Assembly (NCBI GenBank): GCA_013214975.1
Contig: JABSPR010000016.1
Span: 1-28,509, forward strand
Length of the DNA: 28,509 nucleotides
From: Flavobacteriales bacterium
GTDB lineage: Bacteria; Bacteroidota; Bacteroidia; DT-38
Direction of reading: 5' to 3'
The notes beneath the pieces were generated by a model. The model had not been told where the DNA came from. It did not search any database and saw only the letters and a list, made by a program, of their open reading frames with translations. The number at the start of each line of letters is the position of its first letter. The stretch's first letter is position 1. The translations under genes and the position numbers were made by a program. Shown in pieces: positions 14,037 to 22,570 of this stretch.

Positions 14037-14969
14037 ATGCTAATAGAGCAATTAGGTGAAATAGTAAACGATTATAGGGATGTTCTTTCCTCATACCTGT
14101 TGTCTCCTCGTAAAAGGGTTTACGCTCTGTATTTAATTACATCTCTTTTATTGGCTTATTACGTTTATCGTAAATCGAATTTAAAGATTACTTTTTTCGG
14201 CTATTTGTTCAAAAGAGAATATTGGACTAGCGAATCGGCTATAGTTGATTACCTGTTTATTTTGTTCAATACACTTGTTAAGGTATTAGTAATTGCTCCA
14301 TTTCTAATTTACTCGTTAACAATTACGGAAGGTGTTAACGAATATTTGATTTCAAGTTTTGGTGCATTTTCGGTTGATATTAGTCCAATTGCTCTATCTA
14401 TTACATACACGTTATCCATAGTTATTGTAACAGATTTTTTCACATACATTATTCATCATTTGCTTCATCGTGTTCCGTTTCTGTGGAAGTTTCATAAGGT
14501 CCATCATTCGGCAACAGTACTTAATCCATTTACACAATATAGAATTCATCCGGTTGAATTGATTATTAGTAACATTAAAGGAATCGTAATCAAAGGACTT
14601 ATAACCGGTTTGTTTTTTTATATAGCAAACGGATCTATTAGTCTTTTAACTTTCTTGGGAATTAACATCCTCGACTTTGCTTTTATGTTTGTTGGTGCCA
14701 ATCTTCGGCATTCTCATGTGCGACTAAAATATTTTGATTTTCTGGAGAACATATTAATCAGTCCTTTTCAACATCAGATACATCATAGCAATAAGAAGGA
14801 GCATTTTGATACCAATTTGGGATCGAGGCTTGCCATTTGGGACTATTTATTTGGAACTTTAATCAAATCCGATTCCGTTAAAGAGATACATTTTGGGTTG
14901 GGAGAAAGGGAAGATCCTAATTACAACAGTTTCCGTAAGAATCTCTTAGCCCCCTTTAAAAGACTGTAA
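14037..14969 (+). CDS. Fatty acid hydroxylase / sterol desaturase superfamily membrane protein
   Basis: A 310-aa integral membrane protein with at least four hydrophobic spans and the di-iron histidine clusters of the superfamily: H140-H141-H144 ('HHLLHR'), H153-H156-H157 ('HKVHH'), H171 ('HPVE'), H225-H227 and H246-H249-H250 ('HQIHH') with H256. Such enzymes use O2 and a non-heme di-iron centre to hydroxylate or desaturate lipids such as fatty acids, sterols or carotenoids. The substrate here is not known. The spacing of the histidines and the 'HHS..EHFDTNLG' block fit the bacterial sterol-desaturase-like group. It stands alone; a short ACTGT/ACAGT hairpin follows, without a T-run. Confidence 0.85.
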   Translation: MLIEQLGEIVNDYRDVLSSYLLSPRKRVYALYLITSLLLAYYVYRKSNLKITFFGYLFKREYWTSESAIVDYLFILFNTLVKVLVIAPFLIYSLTITEGVNEYLISSFGAFSVDISPIALSITYTLSIVIVTDFFTYIIHHLLHRVPFLWKFHKVHHSATVLNPFTQYRIHPVELIISNIKGIVIKGLITGLFFYIANGSISLLTFLGINILDFAFMFVGANLRHSHVRLKYFDFLENILISPFQHQIHHSNKKEHFDTNLGSRLAIWDYLFGTLIKSDSVKEIHFGLGEREDPNYNSFRKNLLAPFKRL

Positions 14970-15018
14970 ACAGTGAGTTTGCAAATATTTTCAATAAAAT
15001 AAATACAGTTTATTTTTC

Positions 15019-15041
15019 TTATTTAGAACCATTCTAAATAA
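15019..15041. promoter_or_regulatory. Palindromic operator, copy 1 (putative iron-responsive box)
   Basis: A 23-bp dyad, TTATTTAGAA - CCA - TTCTAAATAA, with perfect 10-bp arms. It covers the -33 zone of the promoter for the downstream iron-uptake-type genes. Its arms are identical to those of copy 2, whose centre is 44 bp further on. Confidence 0.82.
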
Positions 15042-15048
15042 TATCTCG

Positions 15049-15056
15049 TATATTTG
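15049..15056 (+). promoter_or_regulatory. Promoter -7 element of the iron-uptake-type operon
   Basis: TATATTTG is an exact match to the Bacteroidota TAnnTTTG element. It lies between the two palindromes, placing the transcription start at about 15060-15066, at the edge of copy 2. No good TTG is seen at -33, where copy 1 lies instead. Confidence 0.65.
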
Positions 15057-15062
15057 GCCAGC

Positions 15063-15085
15063 TTATTTAGAACGGTTCTAAATAA
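15063..15085. promoter_or_regulatory. Palindromic operator, copy 2 (putative iron-responsive box)
   Basis: A 23-bp dyad, TTATTTAGAA - CGG - TTCTAAATAA; counting the centre, the arms extend to 11 bp. It falls over or just after the predicted transcription start. With copy 1 it brackets the -7 box, an arrangement expected for tight repression. The genes downstream (imelysin, TonB-dependent receptor) suggest a Fur- or DtxR-family metal repressor, but the regulator cannot be named from the site alone. Confidence 0.82.
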
Positions 15086-15121
15086 CAGGGATATAAAACA
15101 GAATACCAAAAATTTAGAATA

Positions 15122-16309
15122 ATGAATAAGTACTCAATTTATGCAGGTGCGGCTTTAATTACACTTGCAATTTCTACAACATCTTGTAGAAAAGAAAAAG
15201 GATGCATGGATGTAAATTCTCCTAACTATAGCTCAACAGCAGAAAAGGATGATGAATCCTGTATTGATGTTCCATCAACTTATGCTTTCACAAATGAAGC
15301 TGGCGAAAGCACAGTAAGCTTTGGTGGTCAGCAACAACGATTAGAAATGCTTTCAGAACTGGTTTCTTATATGAAAACTGCCAATGCAGTTGGAACAACT
15401 GTAGATGCTGCTACTTTAAAAAGCATGTATGCAAACGAGTCTTATACTTGGACGGATGGTGATGCATTAGGAATGACTGGGTCTTCTAAACAATTAAAGA
15501 GTAAAACTGCTGGTGGTGATGCAGGAGTGCAAGCAATGTTCGAAACCTATATGGATGATTTGGCTGCTTTAAGTGCTTTGGCATACGATAATTCTGCTGA
15601 GGAATATGGTCAAGGTGGAGTTTGGACCAATGGAACTAAGACTTATTTGCAATCGGCAAATGGTTTAGAATACACACAATTGATTGAAAAAGGATTGATG
15701 TGTGCTGTATTCATGAACCAGATGACAAATAATTATCTAAACTCAGTTGTGTCTGATGGTACAGAAATAGCCGATGGAAAGAATTATTCTGATATGCAAC
15801 ATCACTGGGATGAGGCATTTGGATACTTTACTTCAGAAGCGACTTTCTCTGCAGATGGAGATGGAACAGATCGATTCTGGGGAAAATATGCTAACGGAAG
15901 AGAAAGCGTATTGGGTTCTGCAACTACTATTGTTGAAGCTTTTATTAGAGGTAGAGCTGCGATTGATCACGAGAACACAGTTATGAGAGATGAACAAATT
16001 GTAATCATCAAGAATGAGATGGAGAGAATTTGTGCAGGTACAGCAATTCATTACTTGAATGGAGCAATTTCTAACATTACCGATCCAACTAAATTAAACC
16101 ATGAGTTATCTGAAGCTTATGCGTTTACAAATGGTTTAAGATATGGTGATAACTCTATTACAGGTATTGGTATTTCAGCAACAGATATTGATGCGGCACT
16201 TGCACTTATCGGTACAGATTTTAGCCTTGTGACAACTGCTAAATTGAATTCTGCAATCGATATTATCGCAGCAGGAACAGGCTTAACGAGCTACAAGAGC
16301 GAATTGTAG
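15122..16309 (+). CDS. DUF4856 lipoprotein of the iron-uptake-type operon
   Basis: A 395-aa protein with a lipoprotein signal peptide ('ISTTSC', lipidated C22), a short Cys motif ('GCMDVNSPNYSSTAEKDDESC' in part) and then an alpha-helical DUF4856 domain from about residue 52 to the end ('YAFTNEAGESTVSFGGQQQRLEMLSEL', 'MQHHWDEAFGYF', 'DRFWGKYANGRE'). DUF4856 proteins are Bacteroidota surface or periplasmic lipoproteins found beside imelysins, and the domain may share the imelysin helical fold; both are thought to serve metal uptake, without a proven reaction. It is the first gene after the paired operators and is followed by an intrinsic terminator before the next gene. Confidence 0.85.
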   Translation: MNKYSIYAGAALITLAISTTSCRKEKGCMDVNSPNYSSTAEKDDESCIDVPSTYAFTNEAGESTVSFGGQQQRLEMLSELVSYMKTANAVGTTVDAATLKSMYANESYTWTDGDALGMTGSSKQLKSKTAGGDAGVQAMFETYMDDLAALSALAYDNSAEEYGQGGVWTNGTKTYLQSANGLEYTQLIEKGLMCAVFMNQMTNNYLNSVVSDGTEIADGKNYSDMQHHWDEAFGYFTSEATFSADGDGTDRFWGKYANGRESVLGSATTIVEAFIRGRAAIDHENTVMRDEQIVIIKNEMERICAGTAIHYLNGAISNITDPTKLNHELSEAYAFTNGLRYGDNSITGIGISATDIDAALALIGTDFSLVTTAKLNSAIDIIAAGTGLTSYKSEL

Positions 16310-16322
16310 AGGAATACTATTG

Positions 16323-16353
16323 AAAGGGCTGATCTTGGTGATCGGCCCTTTTT
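16323..16353 (+). terminator. Intrinsic terminator inside the iron-uptake-type gene cluster
   Basis: AAAGGGCTGATC - TTGGT - GATCGGCCCTTT forms a 12-bp stem (one G-U) with five Ts from 16349. It lies between the DUF4856 gene and the small barrel gene, 18 bases before the next ATG. It may cut downstream expression relative to the first gene, or protect the 3' end of the first message. Confidence 0.88.
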
Positions 16354-16371
16354 ATCTTTATACAAAGCAGA

Positions 16372-16878
16372 ATGAGGTTACCCATAATTTTATCTCTACT
16401 AAGTACACTTTTTATTGCAGCGTCATCTTTAGCACAAGATGTCGCGATAGACGAAAAACCAGAATTTAAAAGTATTCTTTCGATCGCTGGAGGAGGAACC
16501 TCAACTACCATTGGAATTTCTTACGAACGTTTACTCAATAAGAGGCTATCCTATGAACTAGGAATTGGTTTGTTTGGAGGCGGTATTGGGATGAATTTTT
16601 ATTCTTTTAGACCTATTGATGTAAAACAGTTCAATCCTTTTTGGGGAGTTCGTTCTTCTTATAATTTACAGGGCTCCGGTGGCGCTAGGAATATCAATTA
16701 TTTGCCGCTTGGGGTTAACTACATGGGAGGAAAAAAGTTATGTTTAGCTATTGATCTAGGACCTGCATATATAATTCAATTATCGCCAAATGGAAAGATA
16801 GCTCCCGAATCGAGTTTGGATTACCCTGAGCATTTATTTTGTTTCTTTGGAGGAATTAAAATTGGCTTTCGATTTTAA
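16372..16878 (+). CDS. Small outer-membrane beta-barrel-like protein
   Basis: A 168-aa protein with a Sec signal peptide ('IILSLLSTLFIAASSLAQ', cleavage near residue 22). The rest alternates hydrophobic and polar residues in short strands, is Gly-rich ('LGIGLFGGGIGMNFY') and ends in 'GGIKIGFRF' with a C-terminal Phe, all fitting an 8-strand outer-membrane barrel. No specific family is recognised. It lies between the DUF4856 and imelysin genes, 20 bases before the latter, so it probably assists the same uptake system. Confidence 0.7.
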   Translation: MRLPIILSLLSTLFIAASSLAQDVAIDEKPEFKSILSIAGGGTSTTIGISYERLLNKRLSYELGIGLFGGGIGMNFYSFRPIDVKQFNPFWGVRSSYNLQGSGGARNINYLPLGVNYMGGKKLCLAIDLGPAYIIQLSPNGKIAPESSLDYPEHLFCFFGGIKIGFRF

Positions 16879-16897
16879 ACAATAATCACTGATATCA

Positions 16898-18037
16898 ATG
16901 ACAACGCGTTATAATAAGTTCAACATTTTATATCCAATACTATTGATTGTGGTGTTCGGGTTTTCATGTTGTGAAAAAAGGAGAAATTCAACTCCTAGCG
17001 AAACTACAGATCCATATGATAATGAGGCAATGTTATCTAACCTTGCCACAAATTATATTGTACCGGCTTACAGCGCATATGAAACGGAAACGAATCAGCT
17101 AAAAACAGATGTTGCCTCGTTTAATGCTACACCAAGTACAGTAGGATTGCAATCGGTAAGAACCCAGTGGGAAACAGCTCTTCTTACTTGGCAAGATGTT
17201 GCATTTTTGGAAATAGGTCCGGCTAGCACAATAGCTTTACGTGGACAAACAAATATTTACCCTGTCGATACATCTGAAATTAACGACAACATTGCATCAG
17301 GGGATTATAACTTAGAAACAGTTTCTAATTATACTGCGAAAGGATTTCAAGCTGTAGATTATCTAATAAACGGAAAGGGATCAACGGATCAAGATATTGT
17401 GGACTATTATTCAGAAACACCGAATGCAAAAGTTTATTTGCAGGATGTAGTTGATGAGTTGGCTTCGAATGCTACCTCAGTTAGCTCCTCATGGAACTCG
17501 GATTATGCAACTTCATTTATCGATAATAGTGCAAGTAATGCGCAAGGAAGTTCAGTGAGTGATTTAATTAATTCTCTTGTTAAGCACTATGAAACTTATG
17601 TTAGGAAAGGAAAAATAGGTTTACCAGCTGGAGTATTTAACGGTTTCTCTGGTCAGGAGATGCCAACTCATGTGGAAGCTTTATACTACAATCAATCTTT
17701 GCCATTTGTGCATCGATCTTTAACTGCAATCCAAAAATTTATAAAAGGAGAAAGCTACAACGACGCAGTTAATGGCGATGGATTGGATGACTACATGGCT
17801 TTTGTTGAGGCGATGTCCGGAACACTTCCTCTCGAAGAAGTAATTGATGCTCAAATAGAAAATATCATCTTGGAACTTAATAGTATTAGCGACCCTTTGT
17901 CTAAAGAAGTGGTTGATAATAATTCAGGTGTTCAAGCCGTATATCAGGAAATGCAGAAACTGGTTCCTTATTTAAAGGTAGACATGACTAATGCACTAGA
18001 TGTATTAATCACATACCAGGACAGTGACGGTGATTAG
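16898..18037 (+). CDS. Imelysin-family (M75-like) lipoprotein
   Basis: A 379-aa protein with a lipoprotein signal peptide ('VVFGFSC', C24) and an imelysin-type helical domain from about residue 43 ('MLSNLATNYIVPAYSAYETETNQL', 'VRTQWETALLTWQDVAFLEIGP'). Imelysin-like proteins are iron-regulated, periplasmic or surface proteins of iron uptake; despite the M75 name their peptidase activity is doubtful. Where many members have a GxHxxE metal-binding motif, this protein reads 'GFQAVDYL' (149-156), so the His and Glu are replaced by Gln and Asp. It is 18 bases upstream of, and in the same frame as, the TonB-dependent receptor. Confidence 0.87.
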   Translation: MTTRYNKFNILYPILLIVVFGFSCCEKRRNSTPSETTDPYDNEAMLSNLATNYIVPAYSAYETETNQLKTDVASFNATPSTVGLQSVRTQWETALLTWQDVAFLEIGPASTIALRGQTNIYPVDTSEINDNIASGDYNLETVSNYTAKGFQAVDYLINGKGSTDQDIVDYYSETPNAKVYLQDVVDELASNATSVSSSWNSDYATSFIDNSASNAQGSSVSDLINSLVKHYETYVRKGKIGLPAGVFNGFSGQEMPTHVEALYYNQSLPFVHRSLTAIQKFIKGESYNDAVNGDGLDDYMAFVEAMSGTLPLEEVIDAQIENIILELNSISDPLSKEVVDNNSGVQAVYQEMQKLVPYLKVDMTNALDVLITYQDSDGD

Positions 18038-18055
18038 TGTATTTTTGCAGCCAAT

Positions 18056-20527
18056 TTGCATGATTTGGGAATCGGGAACAAAATATTCTTTTTAATAACC
18101 ATTGTCTTCATAGGATGTTTGAACCTTTGCTATGCCCTGCAAACACCAAAGGGAACAGTCGAAGGCCAGATTCTTTCGGCGGGAAACAATAAACCGGTAC
18201 AATTCTGTACGGTTCATATCACCACAGTTAATGTATCTACTCAAACCGATGAGAAAGGAAAGTTCATACTTCCTGATATTCCTTATGGGAGTTATAATAT
18301 CGAGTATTTCTTGATTGGATTCGATAAGAGAATAGAAAAAATAGTTGTAGACAAACCGAATATTAAGATTAAAACGGTTTTAGCACAAAAGGCTGAAATG
18401 TTAAAATCCGTTGATATACATGGAGACAGGGATGGTATGGGTGATATGGAACACATGCGATCCATTGAAGGTGTTTTGATAAGTGAAGGGAAGAAGAATG
18501 AGGTAATCAATGTAACCAACGTTACGGGGAACTTGGCAGCCAATCAAGGAAGGCAGATCTATGCTAAAATACCTGGTCTTAATATCTGGGAAAGTGGAGG
18601 TTCTGGTATTCAATTAGGCATTGGTGGTAGAGGTCTTAATCCAAGTAGAACATCCAATTTTAATACGAGACAAGATGGGTACGACATAAGTGCGGATGCT
18701 CTTGGGTACCCCGAAAGCTATTATACACCACCAGCAGAGGCGATCAGTAAAATTCAATTCTTACGTGGCGCTGCAGGATTACAATTCGGAACTCAATTTG
18801 GAGGGCTGGTAAACTTTATTTTACATGACGGACCAGAAGAAGAGAAGTTTGAAGTAGTTAGTAGGAATACATATGGGTCTTTTGGGATGTTCAGTTCTTA
18901 CTTAGGAATGGGTTTGAATAAGGGTAAATGGAAGGGATATAGTTACTTAAAATACAGAACAGGAAATGAGTGGCGACCAAATTCAAAGTACAATGTTTAT
19001 TCCGGTGCTATCAATTTAAAGAGAGAATTGACGGACAAAACAGACTTGCGTGTAGAGTATACCAAGCAATACTATTTATCGCAACAGCCAGGGGGCTTAA
19101 CAGATGCTGAGTTTTATTCTGATCCTAGTCAGTCGAAACGAGCGCGAAACTGGTTTAAAGTAGATTGGAATTTGGCTGCTCTGTCATTAGATCATAAGTT
19201 CTCTACGAACACGAATTTCAAAACACAATTATTTGGTTTATTGGCATCTCGACAAGCACTTGGTATATTAGGAAACATTAGCAGACCAGATAATATTAAT
19301 GATCAGCGAGATTTAATATCTGGGTATTTTAAAAACTGGGGAAATGAAACTAGGCTCTTGCATAAATATAAAGTCAAGGATAATATTTGGGCGTTTCTTA
19401 TTGGGGCGAGGTATTACCAAGGGTATAACCTGAGTAAACAAGGATTTGCGGATACCAGTGCGGCTGCAAGTTTTAATTATGTGGATGGAGCTAGGTCTAG
19501 GTATGAATTTCCAAGTAGTAACATTGCTGTTTTTACTGAAAACATCCTCAAGCTGAGTAAAAAATTTAGCCTTACACCTGGTGTACGTTTTGAACACATC
19601 AATACAAATGCAGAGGGTACCTATCAAGAGGAACGCTTTGATTTAGCGGGAAATCAAATTTTCGATTCTATTTATTCGGATACAAGAAATAACAGCAGAT
19701 CACTTGTAATAGCTGGATTAGGATTAAGGTATAACTGGAAGCCGGTTGCTGATTTTTATTCGAATATTTCTCAGAATTATAGAAGCATCAATTTTACCGA
19801 TATGCAAATTCAGAATAGTAATTTCAGAATAGATCCTAACCTTTCCGATGAGACAGGGTATAATTTCGACCTTGGTGTAAGAGGTGCAAAATCTAATAAG
19901 TGGTATTACGATGCGTCTATTTTTATGCTCGCATATAACAACAGAATAGGTGAGGTAGATGCAGTAGATTCTCTAACATATATTCCATATCGATTAAGAA
20001 CTAATATTTCGAATGCGTTTACAAAAGGGGTGGAGGCAGTTGCTGAAGTGGATTGGTTAAAGGTGTTCGTTTCGGATACTTGTAAATACGATTTAAAAAC
20101 ACACGTGAATGTTTCTTTTACAGAATCTAGATATGTGAATTCGGATAAACCGGCATTTGAAAATAAGCTCGTTGAGTCGGTACCTCCTTTCAATCTAAAA
20201 ACCGGAATTACTTTTTCAACGGAAAAGTTTACGATAGCCTATCAGTATTCGTATGTGCATGAACATTACAGCGATGCAACTAACGCTGGTAAAGATGTAA
20301 ACGGTAAAATGGTTTTTATCCCTGGTGCTATTGTGGGATTAATACCATCCTATGATGTGATGGATTTATCGTTCAAGTATAAGATAAAACGATTTCAAAT
20401 TGAAACAGGAATTAACAACTTGGCTAACGAACTTTACTTTACAAGACGAGCTACAGGGTACCCAGGTCCTGGAATTATACCCTCTGCTTCTAGGAGCTTT
20501 TATATTACTCTACAAGTAAAGATTTAA
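18056..20527 (+). CDS. TonB-dependent outer-membrane receptor, FecA-like
   Basis: An 823-aa protein: signal peptide (about 8-30), a carboxypeptidase-regulatory-like domain (about 34-110, 'GTVEGQILSAGNNKPVQFCTVHI', 'GKFILPDIPYGSYNIEYFLIGF'), a plug domain (about 140-260, 'QIYAKIPGLNIWESGGSGIQLGIGGRGLN', 'FLRGAAGLQFGTQFGG') and a 22-strand barrel ending in 'RSFYITLQVKI'. The plug resembles ferric-citrate receptors, and the operon context supports iron or siderophore import. The ligand is not proven. The start is uncertain: no in-frame ATG precedes the signal peptide, so TTG at 18056 (or TTG at 18065) is used. The gene's end overlaps the convergent gene by 4 bases. Confidence 0.9.
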   Translation: MHDLGIGNKIFFLITIVFIGCLNLCYALQTPKGTVEGQILSAGNNKPVQFCTVHITTVNVSTQTDEKGKFILPDIPYGSYNIEYFLIGFDKRIEKIVVDKPNIKIKTVLAQKAEMLKSVDIHGDRDGMGDMEHMRSIEGVLISEGKKNEVINVTNVTGNLAANQGRQIYAKIPGLNIWESGGSGIQLGIGGRGLNPSRTSNFNTRQDGYDISADALGYPESYYTPPAEAISKIQFLRGAAGLQFGTQFGGLVNFILHDGPEEEKFEVVSRNTYGSFGMFSSYLGMGLNKGKWKGYSYLKYRTGNEWRPNSKYNVYSGAINLKRELTDKTDLRVEYTKQYYLSQQPGGLTDAEFYSDPSQSKRARNWFKVDWNLAALSLDHKFSTNTNFKTQLFGLLASRQALGILGNISRPDNINDQRDLISGYFKNWGNETRLLHKYKVKDNIWAFLIGARYYQGYNLSKQGFADTSAAASFNYVDGARSRYEFPSSNIAVFTENILKLSKKFSLTPGVRFEHINTNAEGTYQEERFDLAGNQIFDSIYSDTRNNSRSLVIAGLGLRYNWKPVADFYSNISQNYRSINFTDMQIQNSNFRIDPNLSDETGYNFDLGVRGAKSNKWYYDASIFMLAYNNRIGEVDAVDSLTYIPYRLRTNISNAFTKGVEAVAEVDWLKVFVSDTCKYDLKTHVNVSFTESRYVNSDKPAFENKLVESVPPFNLKTGITFSTEKFTIAYQYSYVHEHYSDATNAGKDVNGKMVFIPGAIVGLIPSYDVMDLSFKYKIKRFQIETGINNLANELYFTRRATGYPGPGIIPSASRSFYITLQVKI

Positions 20528-20955
20528 ACCGATATATCGGAAATATCTAAAGCCATGTGCTCCGATATTTCTATAACAGCAGCCGAAGATTTTGTTAGAC
20601 GATTGTTTGAAATGTTTTCAAAAATAGGAGCCATCTTTTTATAATTCTCAGGAAGAATTTCTTTTATTTTTTCTAACCGATTGTTGATATCGATACTACT
20701 TTCTATAATACATTCTAGCTGGCCGTTAAAGTTACTTTCGTTACCATTGTAGTCGTCTGGAAACAGGCTGGAAAATTCTTTGATTTTGTCTTCAGCAATA
20801 CTTTGTGTTATCTCGATATCTCCTTCTGTGTTGGTTTTAAATAACCCCAAAGAGAAGTTGTTCTTTTCATTTACTAAAAGCTTAAGGGTACAAATCAAAT
20901 TTGGAATTATTCCTTGCTTGTTTTGTATTCTTAGTTTGAAGGCTAAATTTTTCAT
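20524..20955 (-). CDS. Hypothetical protein, 143 aa
   Basis: I do not recognise this protein. It has no signal peptide or membrane span. The N-terminal half has strand-like alternation ('LAFKLRIQNKQGIIPNLICTLKLLVNEKNNFSLGLFKTNTEGDIEI'), and the C-terminal half is helical and charged. It overlaps the stop of the TonB-dependent receptor by 4 bases, tail to tail. It has no partner close enough for a sure operon, the upstream gene on this strand ending 50 bases away. Confidence 0.65.
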   Translation of the reverse strand: MKNLAFKLRIQNKQGIIPNLICTLKLLVNEKNNFSLGLFKTNTEGDIEITQSIAEDKIKEFSSLFPDDYNGNESNFNGQLECIIESSIDINNRLEKIKEILPENYKKMAPIFENISNNRLTKSSAAVIEISEHMALDISDISV

Positions 20956-21005
20956 GGGCCAAAACTAATAATATCAGTTCAAATATTAAGCTCTGCCTAT
21001 AAAGG

Positions 21006-22520
21006 TTATTCTTTTATAAACTTAGAACTCGTTGAATTACCGTTAGAATCGGTAATCTCTAATATGTAAAGACCAGATTCTAGAGAACTAACATCGATGT
21101 TTTCTTTATTATTAGAACTTACTAAAACGATTACGGTTTTTCCTTCTATATCAGTAATCGTAATCTGTCCCAATCCATTTAAAGAATTTTCTTTCTCTAC
21201 AGATAGCCTATCAAGAGTTGGAATAGGATAAACATTAAGGGCTGTGTTTATAGTATTTTCAATACTGGGTACAGTAACTGTAAATGTTTCCATTACAGTA
21301 ATAGGTCCGTCACTTGGTGAGGCAACAATCACATCAAATCCAGTTCCATCTATAACCGTTGGTACTGTAATATTTGCAATCAACATCTCGCTATTTATTA
21401 CGGTAATACTGTTAACAGTGGCATCACCATTTGTTAGCGCTAAAACTATATTCGAATCGAAATAGAATTCAACGGTTGTTAGACCTTGAACAAAATTGGT
21501 ATTAGTTCCTATAATTGTGATATCTAAAGTAGTTCCGGCATCTGCGAATTGAGGCTCAACAGAATAGATATTTGTAACTCCGTCGTTATAAACCGAGAAG
21601 GCATCATTCAATGTTTGATATCCGTCAATTGAATTATAAGTGGCTACATCAAATATGGACGTTCCCAAAATTGAATTTGCAGATACATTCACTTCCATTT
21701 CGAAGTCGTTTATTACTTCAATAGAATTAACATTTACAGTTCCACTACTTTGACTAATATTAAAGTAAACATTGTTGTTTACTTGTGAAAAGTTTGTGTT
21801 TTCGCCAGTAATTGTAACGTTTAGAGTTTGCCCACTTAAAGCACTTGGTGGAGAAATAGAAACAAGGTTCGGTGGCGTTATTCCCGTTACTTCAAAGTCG
21901 TTAGGGCCGTATAAATAGCCAGCAATGGGACTAGTTATTTGAACATAATAACTATCCGTGTAAGTGTTTTGAGGTATAGTTATGTTCGCCGAAAATTGAG
22001 TATTGCTGGTAAAGTTGTAATAGTTTACAGTCTCACTGGCTTGCCCGAAACCAAAATGTAAAGTGGTACTACCGGGAGTAAAATTAGTATTTGCCCCTGT
22101 TATAGTTACATCTAAAGTTTGTCCATTTACACCTGCTAATGGAGTTACAGAAGTAATGGTGGGAGGAATAATACCGTTTACGTAAAAACCATCTGTTACA
22201 GAGAAATATTCGTTGGTAATGTCATTAGAATAATAAATATTATAGTCTCCTATATATGTGTTAGCAGGTATTGTAATATTTGCATTAATAGTTGTACTAT
22301 TAACAACAGTGTAAGAATTAACACCATTAGCTGATATGTAAATGTTTCCAAAATTAAAATTCAGTGCTGAACTCGCCTGACTAAAATTTGTGTTTACTCC
22401 TGTAATTGTTACGTTTAGTGTTTCTCCATTATTTCCGGATGATGGAACTATTGAAGAGATATTCTGAGCAATAGTTAAAAAAGGAAGCAGGGCAATAAGT
22501 AATGTAAATATGCTTTTCAT
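21006..22520 (-). CDS. Type IX-secreted protein with four IPT/TIG-like repeats
   Basis: A 504-aa protein with a Sec signal peptide (1-19, 'MKSIFTLLIALLPFLTIAQ'). Four Ig-like repeats start near residues 21, 121, 219 and 318. Each shows the pattern '..I.S..P..G..G.TL.VTITG.NTNF' of IPT/TIG-like domains. Residues about 426-504 are a type IX secretion C-terminal sorting domain ('ALNVYPIPTLDRLSVE', 'GLYILEI', 'SSKFIKE'). It should be exported across the outer membrane by the type IX system and kept at the surface or released. A role in adhesion is common for such repeat proteins but is not shown here. Confidence 0.85.
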   Translation of the reverse strand: MKSIFTLLIALLPFLTIAQNISSIVPSSGNNGETLNVTITGVNTNFSQASSALNFNFGNIYISANGVNSYTVVNSTTINANITIPANTYIGDYNIYYSNDITNEYFSVTDGFYVNGIIPPTITSVTPLAGVNGQTLDVTITGANTNFTPGSTTLHFGFGQASETVNYYNFTSNTQFSANITIPQNTYTDSYYVQITSPIAGYLYGPNDFEVTGITPPNLVSISPPSALSGQTLNVTITGENTNFSQVNNNVYFNISQSSGTVNVNSIEVINDFEMEVNVSANSILGTSIFDVATYNSIDGYQTLNDAFSVYNDGVTNIYSVEPQFADAGTTLDITIIGTNTNFVQGLTTVEFYFDSNIVLALTNGDATVNSITVINSEMLIANITVPTVIDGTGFDVIVASPSDGPITVMETFTVTVPSIENTINTALNVYPIPTLDRLSVEKENSLNGLGQITITDIEGKTVIVLVSSNNKENIDVSSLESGLYILEITDSNGNSTSSKFIKE

Positions 22521-22570
22521 AATATGATAGTTTGGTCAAGATCAACTCTTTTGAATTGAATATTTCAAGA

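Noticed and set aside
14963..14974. ACTGT-AA-ACAGT hairpin after the fatty acid hydroxylase-like gene as a terminator
   Set aside because: The stem is only 5 bp with a 2-base loop and no T-run follows, so it is not a convincing intrinsic terminator.
21006..22520. Internal repeats of the type IX-secreted protein as a DNA-level tandem repeat or phase-variable locus
   Set aside because: The four units are about 100 codons long and well diverged at the DNA level; similarity is mainly in the protein, which is normal for IPT/TIG-like domain arrays.
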